DNA from: CAZCFB01 sp964511535
Lineage (GTDB): Bacteria > Myxococcota_A > Polyangia > GCA-2747355 > CAZCFB01
NCBI GenBank assembly: GCA_964511535.1
Contig: CAZEFW010000036.1
Location: forward strand, 1-61,704
Reading direction: 5' to 3'
Length of the DNA: 61,704 bases
A program made the position numbers and the translations under genes. Every line of letters begins with the position of its first letter. The stretch's first letter is position 1. A model generated the notes under the pieces. That model did not search any database and was not told where the DNA came from. It saw nothing but the letters and a program-made list of their open reading frames with translations. Below are positions 7,476-15,124 of this stretch, one piece after another.

Positions 7476-10400
7476 TCATTTGCGCGCCGCGCAGCGATGC
7501 CTGCCGGGCGCGAGGCGCCTGGTCGGCAGGCCGTTGAGCCACATCACCGGCACGTCCCGCCACACCTGCCGCATCAGGTCGCAGTAGCTCAGATCGAAGG
7601 TGCTCAGGTGCAGGGTGAGGTGGTCGCCCAGCTCGGTGGCCGCCACGAGCTTGCCGCCGGCCACCGCGATGTGTCGCACCGCCCCGTGCAGGCGCGAGCC
7701 GCGCAGCCGCGCGCCGTTTTCCAGGCTCCAGATGCCGATCTGGCCGTTGGCGAAGCCTGCCACCAGGGTGCCGCCCGGGCCCGGAACGATGCGCACCACC
7801 GGGCTGGCGGGCACGTCCTCGAAGCTGATGGCCTCGCCACCCTCCCGGACACCGTCGGCGCTGCGCTCCAGCTCCATGTTCCCGTCGCGGTAGCCCACCA
7901 CCAGGCCAGGGCTGGCCAGCGAGACCGCGGTGACCCCCGGCCCCGTGTTCCAGGTCCTGCCCTTGCGGCCCTCGGCGTCGAAGGCCGCCACGCCGTTCTC
8001 TCCCACCACCAGGATCCCGCGCGCCTGCCACACCAGGGCCCGCGTATCCTTGGCGAGGGTCTTGACCTGCCCCTTGCCGTCCACCAGCTGGGCCAGCCCG
8101 CTGGCCAGCACGAGGCACCCGCCGCCGGTGGCCTGCACGCTGGTCACCGCGCCCAGGGCGACCTTGAACCGCCGCCGGTCCGCGGTCATGTCCCACAGCT
8201 CCAGGGCCCCGCTCCGGTCCACCACGCAGAGGGACTTTCCGTCCTCGGACTGGCTCGCCCGCGCCGCAATGGACTCCACCGCAGCGGACCACGCCGCCCG
8301 CTGCACGGTCACGCCCTCCTTGCCGGTGGCCAGGTCCACCCAGCCGTTATGGCTGCGCAGCAGGGCGGGGGAGGTGAGCAGCACGTCCGATCGCCAGTAC
8401 GCCGTGGCGTTGGCCGCGTCCCACAGCCGCACGGTGGCGTCATCGCCGCAGCTGGCCAGGTAGCGGCCATCACGGGAGAAGGCCACCGTGTTGACCTCCG
8501 AGTGGTGGCCCGGCAACAGCCGGGCATTGGACCGCCCGTCAGCGGCCACCATCGACACCATGCGATCCGACCACGCCACGGCCACGCGGTCGCTGCCGGG
8601 GGACATGGCCACGCGGTAGGCCCGCGCGCCGGATCGCTGCTGCAGCACCCTGGAGGTCCCGGCCGCAATGTCCCAGCGCCTCACGGTGCCGTCGATGCCG
8701 GCGCTCACCAGGGGGCCGCTGGCGCCGCCGAAGGCGATGCCGTTCGCGCTGCCGCGATGCCCTGTCAGGACGCCAGCCTCGGCGCCGTCGGGCAGGCGCC
8801 ACAGCCGGATCACCCCGGCGCGATCGGCCGAGGCCAGCAGCTTGCCGTCGCCGCTGAAGGCCAGATCTTTGATCCGGTCCCGGTGCCCGGTGATGGTCTT
8901 CGACAGGGCCATGCGCGCCACGTCCCACAGCCGGATCAGCGTGTCGCCGCTGCCCGTGGCCAGGGTCTTGCCATCCGGGCTGAACCGCACCGCCTGCATG
9001 TGGCTGCGCACGCCGCCCAGGATCCGCCCCTCGCCGCCCCGGCCCAGGTACCAGAGGCGCACGGTGCGGTCGAAGCTGGCCGACGCCAGCACCTTGCCGT
9101 CGGGGCTGAAGTCCACCATCCGGACCCGGCCCTTGTGCCCCCGGAGCACCTGGAGTTCCCGGCCGGTTCGCCGGTCCCAGATGCGGATCGTCCCGTCCCA
9201 GTCCGAGCTGGCCAGCACGCTGCCGTCCGGGCTGAACACCAGGCCATAGACCGGGCCGCTGTGGCCGCGATCGGGGTGCGCGGCGTGGGAGGCGCCCACC
9301 CGCCACAAGCGCACGGTGCGGTCGCGGCTGCCGGAGACGATGAACTTGCCGTCGGGGCTGAACGCCAGCCCGCTGACCCGCGTGCGGTGACCGCGGAACG
9401 CCTTGAGGCGGCGGCCGCTCGCCCGGTCCCACAGGTGCAGCACCTTGCCGTAGCCGGCCGCGGCCACCACGGCGCCGTCGGGGCTGAACTTGACCACCAT
9501 CAGCGGATCCCGCGCGCCGCTCAGCACGCGGATGAGCTTGCCTGTCGCCGGGCTCCACAGCCTCACCGTTCGATCGAAGCTGGAGCTGGCCAGCACGCCG
9601 CCGTCCGGGCTGAAGTGGACCCCATAGACCAGGCCTTCGTGGCCCGACAGCACCCGCGGCGCCCCGGGGGACGCGCCCGTCGCCCACAGGCGCACCTTGC
9701 CGTCCTCGCAGGCGGCCACCAGCTGCTTGCCGTCGGGGCTGAACGCCACCTGGTAGGCGCTCACCTGTCCCCCCGGCGGCACCTTGCCGGTCCCGGGCGA
9801 GGAGAGGTCCCACAGGCGCACCGCGCGATCCATGCCCCCCGACGCGAGCCACCGGCCGTCAGGGGAGAAGGCCAGGCCGTGGACTGCGTTGGCGTGGCCC
9901 CGCAGGGGCAGGCTCGCCTGCTTGTTGAGATCCCTGACGAAGATGTCTCCCGACCAGGTCCCGATGGCCAGGCGCTCGCCGTCCGGGGCGAAGGCCACGC
10001 TCAGGATCTGATCCCAGTCCCCACGCACGGTGGAGAGGGTCTCGCGGGTCACGGGGTCCAGCAGGTAGATCACCTTGTCCTGGCCAACCGCGGCGATGCG
10101 CTTGCCGTCCGGCGCGTAGGCCACGCCGAAGATCACGCCGCCCATTGTCTTGCGCCACACCAGCGGGTCCTTGCCCAGGCGCCACCACAGCACCCTGGAC
10201 AGGGCCGAGTCCCGGGTCTGGAGCGCGCCCCGCAGCTTGGCCCGGGCCTCGAACAGATCGCCCCGCATCAGCGCCGCGCGGGCCCCCTCGCGCTGAGCCT
10301 CGGCCAGCTGCTTGCGCGCCTCCTCTCGCTGGGTGTCCGCCTGGTTGCGCTGGTGCAGCAGCACCAGCATCACCACCACCGCGGCCAGGGCGCCGGCCGC

Positions 10401-12737
10401 CACCAGCCAGCGCCGCCGCTTCACCCGCCCCAGCTCCTGACGCCGGCCAGCATCCAGGAACTTTTGCACCGGCTCGGGCACCGGCGCCTCGCAGCGACCG
10501 AGGGCGCGGCGGGCCTCGGCCAGCGCGTCACCGCGCCACACCTCCTCCTGCCGATGCCCCCGGCGGGACCAGAGCCGCGCCGCCTGCTCCACCTCCTCGA
10601 GGAAGGCGATGTCCTCCCGGCTGCGCTCCACCCAGCGCGACAGGCGCCCCCAGGTGTAGATCAGGGACTCGTGAACCAGCTCCACCTCGGTGGCGTCGTC
10701 CTCGCCGCGGTGGCTCTTGCGCACCGAGATGAGCCGCGCCTGCACCAGCCGGTCCAGCAGCTCCTCCGCCCCGGACGGCAGCCCCTCCAGGAGCTCGGCC
10801 CAGGAGAGCACCCGGCGGGTGCCCTGGGGCGTGACCAGCCGCAGCAGGATGTCGCGCACCGCGGCCACGTCCCGGGCGGGCAGCGCCTCCAGAACGCCGT
10901 CGGCGTGACGGGCCAGGGCCCCGGCCACTCCGCCCAGCTCCTCGTAGGCCGCCCGGGTCAGCAGCTTGCGCCCCTGGTCCCGGCGGTCCCACAGCATGCG
11001 CGCGGTGAACTGCAGCAGCGGCAGCGAGGCCTGCTCCTGTCCGGCGGCGCGGATCATCTCCTGCACCAGGGCGGCGTCCTCGTAGTCGTAGCCCAGATCC
11101 TGAACCGGCCCGGTCAGGATCCGCTCCAGGTTATCCGGCTCGGGCGTGCGCATCAGGGTCACGCGCCCCAGGGCGGCCCGCACCGAGCCCCCGCCCGACA
11201 CGCGGCTGAGGAAGTCCTCGCGCAGGGTGAAGATCACCCGGTTCGGCCCGTGAGGATCGTCCGCCGCCGCGCAGACGGCCTCCATGAAGGGCCGGCGCAC
11301 CGAGGTATCCTCGGTCAGCGTGTACAGCTCCTCCAGCTGATCGACGAACAGCAGCACCCGGCAGCGCAGCTTGCCGGCGAGGCGGTCCAGGAGCACGGTC
11401 AGGTAGCCCGGATATGATCTGAGCTGCTCCTCGAGGCCCTCGCGGGGCTCTGGGGCGGGCGCCACCGGCGTCAGCTCGTCGGTGGTGGGCGCCTGAACCG
11501 TGGGCAGCAGGGCAGAGCTGTCCTCGCCTGCCAGGGTCATCATCTCCTTGACGGCCGCGGCCAGGGCACGAAACGGCCGCTTCCCGGGGCGCAGGGCGAG
11601 GACCCGGCAGGATCCTTGCTCTCGCAGCCGCGGGATCACCCCCGCCTGGACAAAGGAGCTCTTGCCGGCCCCGGACGGGCCCACCACCGGCAACACCGGC
11701 TCCTGCCGCATGCGCTCGAGGAACCGGTCCAGCTCCTCCTCCCGTCCCTGGAACACCGCCGCGTGCTTCTCACCGAACGGCACCAGCCCGGGGAACGGGG
11801 GCAGATCTGCCGGGGTCTCGGCGCGGCCCCTGGAGAGCACCTCCGCCAGGCCGCTGGCCATCGCCCGGGCGGCGGGACGCCTGGCAGGGTCCTTGTGCAT
11901 GGCGTTGGCCACCAGGTCCACGAGGTCCTGCGGGACGCCCTCGATCCCCTCCAGCCGCGGCGAGGGCTCCTCCGAGACCACGCGGGCGCCCAGCTCGAGC
12001 ATGGTCTCGCCCAGGAACGGTCGCCGCCCTGCGAGCAGCTCGAACAACATCACCCCCAGGGCCCAGACGTCGGTGGCGGCGGTGCACTGGCTGCCGCGCC
12101 ACTGCTCCGGGGCCATGTACGGTGGCGTGCCCTGGGGCGCGCGCCGCGGCTCTTTCTGCGCCTGGATGGTGTCAGCCGACGTGGGCAGCCCCACCAGGGT
12201 ACGGGGCAGGGTGGAGGCCTGGATGTCCGGCGGCTTGGCCACCTCGGCCAGGCCGAAGTCCACCACCCGCAGCCGGCCGTCGGCAGGGATGATGACGTTC
12301 TCCGGCTTCAGATCCCGGTGCAGCACCTCGTGGTCGTGCGCCTCAACCAGCGCCTCCGCCACGGCGCTGACCACTCGCAAGGTCTCCCTCAGGCCCATGC
12401 CGGGGCCGGCCATGCGCGCCCGCAGGTTCTGGCCGTCCAGGTACTCCAGGGCCAGGTAGGGGCGGCCGTCGTGCAGCCCCACGGCGTACACCGTCACGAT
12501 GTGGGGGTGGCTGAAGCGCGCGGTGGTGCGCGCCTCGAACAGGAACCGCTTGACCGCCTCCTGCGAGCCGCGCGCGGCGGAACGCACCACCTTGAGCGCC
12601 ACCTTGCGGCCGAGCCGCGTGTCCCTGGCGAGGTACACGTCGCCCATGCCGCCCTGGCCCACCAGCCGGACCACGCGAAAGTGATCCACCATCTCCTCGG
12701 CCTGGAAGAGGGGCCCACCTCTTTCATCGGACGACAT
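7476..12737 (-). CDS. Ser/Thr kinase - STAND ATPase - transmembrane - WD40 protein
   Basis: A giant multidomain regulator of 1753 residues from the ATG at 12737 (a TTG at 12758 would add seven). The N-terminal Hanks kinase is complete: GQGGMGDVY glycine loop, the Lys of VALKVV, HRDLKPEN, DFG and GTPPYMAPE, within about residues 20-300. Next comes a STAND/AAA-type NTPase region beginning FPGLVPF, with Walker A GPSGAGKSS near residue 355 and a Walker B-like strand LLFVDQLEEL near 460. One hydrophobic segment (LVAAGALAAVVVMLVLL) at about 780-800 probably crosses the membrane. The rest holds about 14 WD40 repeats (TVRLWD-type endings), enough for two propellers, and a weaker propeller-like tail. 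The architecture is that of a ligand-sensing STAND switch coupled to phosphorylation. Its ligand and targets cannot be read from the sequence. Confidence 0.92.
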   Translation of the reverse strand: MSSDERGGPLFQAEEMVDHFRVVRLVGQGGMGDVYLARDTRLGRKVALKVVRSAARGSQEAVKRFLFEARTTARFSHPHIVTVYAVGLHDGRPYLALEYLDGQNLRARMAGPGMGLRETLRVVSAVAEALVEAHDHEVLHRDLKPENVIIPADGRLRVVDFGLAEVAKPPDIQASTLPRTLVGLPTSADTIQAQKEPRRAPQGTPPYMAPEQWRGSQCTAATDVWALGVMLFELLAGRRPFLGETMLELGARVVSEEPSPRLEGIEGVPQDLVDLVANAMHKDPARRPAARAMASGLAEVLSRGRAETPADLPPFPGLVPFGEKHAAVFQGREEELDRFLERMRQEPVLPVVGPSGAGKSSFVQAGVIPRLREQGSCRVLALRPGKRPFRALAAAVKEMMTLAGEDSSALLPTVQAPTTDELTPVAPAPEPREGLEEQLRSYPGYLTVLLDRLAGKLRCRVLLFVDQLEELYTLTEDTSVRRPFMEAVCAAADDPHGPNRVIFTLREDFLSRVSGGGSVRAALGRVTLMRTPEPDNLERILTGPVQDLGYDYEDAALVQEMIRAAGQEQASLPLLQFTARMLWDRRDQGRKLLTRAAYEELGGVAGALARHADGVLEALPARDVAAVRDILLRLVTPQGTRRVLSWAELLEGLPSGAEELLDRLVQARLISVRKSHRGEDDATEVELVHESLIYTWGRLSRWVERSREDIAFLEEVEQAARLWSRRGHRQEEVWRGDALAEARRALGRCEAPVPEPVQKFLDAGRRQELGRVKRRRWLVAAGALAAVVVMLVLLHQRNQADTQREEARKQLAEAQREGARAALMRGDLFEARAKLRGALQTRDSALSRVLWWRLGKDPLVWRKTMGGVIFGVAYAPDGKRIAAVGQDKVIYLLDPVTRETLSTVRGDWDQILSVAFAPDGERLAIGTWSGDIFVRDLNKQASLPLRGHANAVHGLAFSPDGRWLASGGMDRAVRLWDLSSPGTGKVPPGGQVSAYQVAFSPDGKQLVAACEDGKVRLWATGASPGAPRVLSGHEGLVYGVHFSPDGGVLASSSFDRTVRLWSPATGKLIRVLSGARDPLMVVKFSPDGAVVAAAGYGKVLHLWDRASGRRLKAFRGHRTRVSGLAFSPDGKFIVSGSRDRTVRLWRVGASHAAHPDRGHSGPVYGLVFSPDGSVLASSDWDGTIRIWDRRTGRELQVLRGHKGRVRMVDFSPDGKVLASASFDRTVRLWYLGRGGEGRILGGVRSHMQAVRFSPDGKTLATGSGDTLIRLWDVARMALSKTITGHRDRIKDLAFSGDGKLLASADRAGVIRLWRLPDGAEAGVLTGHRGSANGIAFGGASGPLVSAGIDGTVRRWDIAAGTSRVLQQRSGARAYRVAMSPGSDRVAVAWSDRMVSMVAADGRSNARLLPGHHSEVNTVAFSRDGRYLASCGDDATVRLWDAANATAYWRSDVLLTSPALLRSHNGWVDLATGKEGVTVQRAAWSAAVESIAARASQSEDGKSLCVVDRSGALELWDMTADRRRFKVALGAVTSVQATGGGCLVLASGLAQLVDGKGQVKTLAKDTRALVWQARGILVVGENGVAAFDAEGRKGRTWNTGPGVTAVSLASPGLVVGYRDGNMELERSADGVREGGEAISFEDVPASPVVRIVPGPGGTLVAGFANGQIGIWSLENGARLRGSRLHGAVRHIAVAGGKLVAATELGDHLTLHLSTFDLSYCDLMRQVWRDVPVMWLNGLPTRRLAPGRHRCAARK

Positions 12738-12880
12738 TTGGCTCAACAGTCCTGACAACCGGGACGGCTGTCAACCTTGGAAGGCCTCTCTCCGCACCCG
12801 GGGCGCCCACTTTCAAGTTGCCACCGGGGCAGGAGTCCGGTGAAATAGCGTCCGCCCCGCAAACCAGGAGACCCATAGAC

Positions 12881-13246
12881 ATGTGCCACCACCAGGATGG
12901 GGAGATCATCGTCCCCAGGTTGACCGAAGACACCTGGCAGCAGCTCTGCCATGGCCAGCACAGGGACGCCGGGTGCTGGTCCCACGGCCCCAACCGGCTC
13001 TGGCTGGTGCTGGAGAGCGCCGACGACAGCCCGGAGTGGGCGGTCAGGGTGCAGCCCCCTGGTGAGGACCCGGAGGACGGCCCATCGCCGTACCCGATGC
13101 CGCCTGCCCACTGGCACCGCATCGGCGGCGGGGACCCGGACTTCGGCGAGAACAGGATCATCCGGCCCGACAGCCACAAGGCGTTTCAGATCATCGCGGT
13201 GAAGATCGGCGACCAGCGCTGGGCTCACTGCCAGGAGATCGGGTAG
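12881..13246 (+). CDS. Conserved-looking hypothetical protein, 121 aa
   Basis: A soluble acidic protein with no signal peptide or membrane segment. The ATG at 12881 is chosen because AGGAG (12866-12870) lies about ten bases before it; the frame could extend to 12818 without such support. The chain is rich in Trp, His, Pro and Asp (CHHQDGEIIVPRL, WSHGPNRLWLVLE), and codon third positions are G/C-biased as in neighbouring genes. The longer reading frame on the opposite strand lacks a plausible start. It ends 13 bases before the DUF4388 gene, so the two are probably cotranscribed, divergently from the kinase-WD40 gene. I do not recognise the family. Confidence 0.62.
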   Translation: MCHHQDGEIIVPRLTEDTWQQLCHGQHRDAGCWSHGPNRLWLVLESADDSPEWAVRVQPPGEDPEDGPSPYPMPPAHWHRIGGGDPDFGENRIIRPDSHKAFQIIAVKIGDQRWAHCQEIG

Positions 13247-13259
13247 GGAGGCGTCTACT

Positions 13260-15068
13260 TTGGACCGGAGCGGGTCGGGCCGCAGGCGGCCATCGGATGT
13301 GGACATGCTGGAGGAGGCCTACCGCGGTCTGCGGGAGGCGCTCGTCAGCGGCGACCTCGCCCTGTCCGAGGAGGAGGGCGACAAGCTCGCCGACCTGCTC
13401 GAGGCCCAGGGCGCGGGCACCCTCGAGGGGGTTACCGCGGCCGAGGCGCACACCGTGGCCCTCGGGCGCGTGGTCAGCGGCATCCAGCTCATCATCGACG
13501 GCGACAGCAGCAAGGGCATCGCCAAGCTGCTGCGCGTCACCGACGACATGGTGGTGCACGCCTCGCTCCGCTGGGCTGCGCTGATCTGGATCACCTGGGC
13601 CGCCAAGGAGCTGGGCGCCGCGCCGCTGGCCATGGAGACCTCCACCACGGCCATGGACATGGCGCGCACCATGGACATGCGCACCTCGGCCACCACCCTG
13701 GTGATGCTGGGCGAGGTGGAGGCCCTCAACGGCGACCCCGAGCAGGCCCTGGAGCACCTGGTGCAGGCCAAGGAGATGTACGAGACCCTGGCCGACCCGC
13801 TGGGGCAGGCCTCGGCGCTGCTGAGCCAGGCGCGGCTGCTGGAGGAGGGCGGGCGGGACGGGTTCGCCACCGCCAAGGCGGACGAGGCCATGGAGATCGC
13901 GCCGGAGTGGCCCGCGCCCGCCGTCTTCCTGGCGCAGATGGCCCTGCGCCAGGGTGATCTGCCCCTGGCCAGGGATCTGCTCGAGGGATCCCAGGACGCC
14001 GAGGACGCCTCGTGGGACCCGGAGCTGCGCCGCGAGCTGGAGCTGGTGTCGCTGGTTGAGTCGGGGCAGGTGCCGCACTGGGTGGTGGCTCGCTACATCG
14101 AGCTGCGGGACGCGCCGCCGAGCAACGACGCGGCCAACGAGCTGGAGCGGCTCATGCTCTACTCTCCCAGCTTTTTGCAGCTTCGCGACGCCCTGGCGTG
14201 GAAGCTGCTGAAGCTGGGACGAACCGACGAGGCGTTGATCAACTTCGAGGTGCTCAGCCGGCGGGAGATCCCCGAGGACATGCGCTCCTCTGTGCTGGCC
14301 GGCATGGGCCTGCTGGCGAGCCTGAGCCAGCGGCACCGTGAGGCGGGCGCCCGCACCCAGGCAGCGGTGGAGGCGGTGCCCAGCGAGCTGCGCGAGGCGC
14401 TGCGCAGCAACACCCGCGAGGAGATGGCAGACGAGGACACCGCCAACCTGCGCCGGTCCACCTCCTCCGGGCAGAGCTCGGCGCACTTCAGCTCTTACCC
14501 GAACGCCCAGGACACGCCCTCGGTGGGCAACAAGAAGCACCCCCACGCCAAGGACGTGCAGCAGCTCATCGCGCGCAAGGCGATCTACTCGGGCGACCTG
14601 AGCGTCTTCCCCACGGTGGAGGTGCTCATCATGCTCTGTCGCAGCCGCCGGACCGGCACCCTCGTGCTGAGCGGCTCCTCCGGCATCGGGGCGATCTTCC
14701 TGCGCCAGGGGCTGGTCACCGGGGCGGCGTCACCGGAGAACCCGAACATCGGGCAGATCCTGCTGGCGCACGGGCTGGTGGAGGAGTTCGACCTGAAGGA
14801 GGCGAGCGCCACCCAGGCCGGCAGCGGCGCCAACAAGCTGCTGGGCGAGATCTTGCTGGCCAGAGGGCTGGTGACGCGCGAGGACCTGCGCGAAGCGCTG
14901 CTGCTGCAGCTGGTGCGGGGAGTGGGGGACCTGCTGGAATGGGACAGCGGGACCTTCGCATTTTCGCCAGAGGTGGTGGGCGGCGCCCCCGTGGCGGAGG
15001 TGGAGATCGAGATGGAGCTGGCCGTCGTGCTGCGCCAGCTGGAGGAGGGCGAGCAGGAGCAGCCCTGA
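13260..15068 (+). CDS. TPR-like protein with C-terminal DUF4388 (PATAN-like) domain
   Basis: A 602-residue cytoplasmic protein. The start is TTG at 13260, supported by GGGAGG at 13246-13251 eight bases upstream; the ATG at 13305 is the alternative. Residues about 15-390 are helical and Ala/Leu/Glu-rich with TPR-like periodicity. From about 440 a DUF4388 module is evident (YSGDLSVFPTVEVLIMLCRSRRTGTLVL, then FLRQGLVTGA), followed by paired helical segments of the LGEILLARGLVTREDL type often attached to DUF4388. Such proteins are common in Myxococcota and are usually linked to gliding, polarity or chemosensory signalling; that role is inferred from the family here. It follows the small hypothetical gene by 13 bases. 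Confidence 0.75.
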   Translation: MDRSGSGRRRPSDVDMLEEAYRGLREALVSGDLALSEEEGDKLADLLEAQGAGTLEGVTAAEAHTVALGRVVSGIQLIIDGDSSKGIAKLLRVTDDMVVHASLRWAALIWITWAAKELGAAPLAMETSTTAMDMARTMDMRTSATTLVMLGEVEALNGDPEQALEHLVQAKEMYETLADPLGQASALLSQARLLEEGGRDGFATAKADEAMEIAPEWPAPAVFLAQMALRQGDLPLARDLLEGSQDAEDASWDPELRRELELVSLVESGQVPHWVVARYIELRDAPPSNDAANELERLMLYSPSFLQLRDALAWKLLKLGRTDEALINFEVLSRREIPEDMRSSVLAGMGLLASLSQRHREAGARTQAAVEAVPSELREALRSNTREEMADEDTANLRRSTSSGQSSAHFSSYPNAQDTPSVGNKKHPHAKDVQQLIARKAIYSGDLSVFPTVEVLIMLCRSRRTGTLVLSGSSGIGAIFLRQGLVTGAASPENPNIGQILLAHGLVEEFDLKEASATQAGSGANKLLGEILLARGLVTREDLREALLLQLVRGVGDLLEWDSGTFAFSPEVVGGAPVAEVEIEMELAVVLRQLEEGEQEQP

Positions 15069-15081
15069 GGTCACGCGCCGA

Positions 15082-15116
15082 TTTTTGCTTTTTACTTTCT
15101 GGTTTTTGAACTATTC
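15082..15116. repeat. T-rich degenerate heptamer array
   Basis: The 7-base units TTTTTGC, TTTTTAC, TTTCTGG and TTTTTGA follow one another at 15082-15109, with ACTATTC after them. This AT-rich block fills the gap between the DUF4388 gene and the sulfatase-like gene. Its words resemble those of the array at 22674-22715. Confidence 0.75.
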
Positions 15117-15124
15117 AATCCTCC

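Noticed and set aside
12743..13306. 187-residue reading frame on the minus strand opposite the 121-residue gene
   Set aside because: It has no ribosome binding site, overlaps the start of the kinase gene and shows no domain. The plus-strand frame has AGGAG and normal codon bias.
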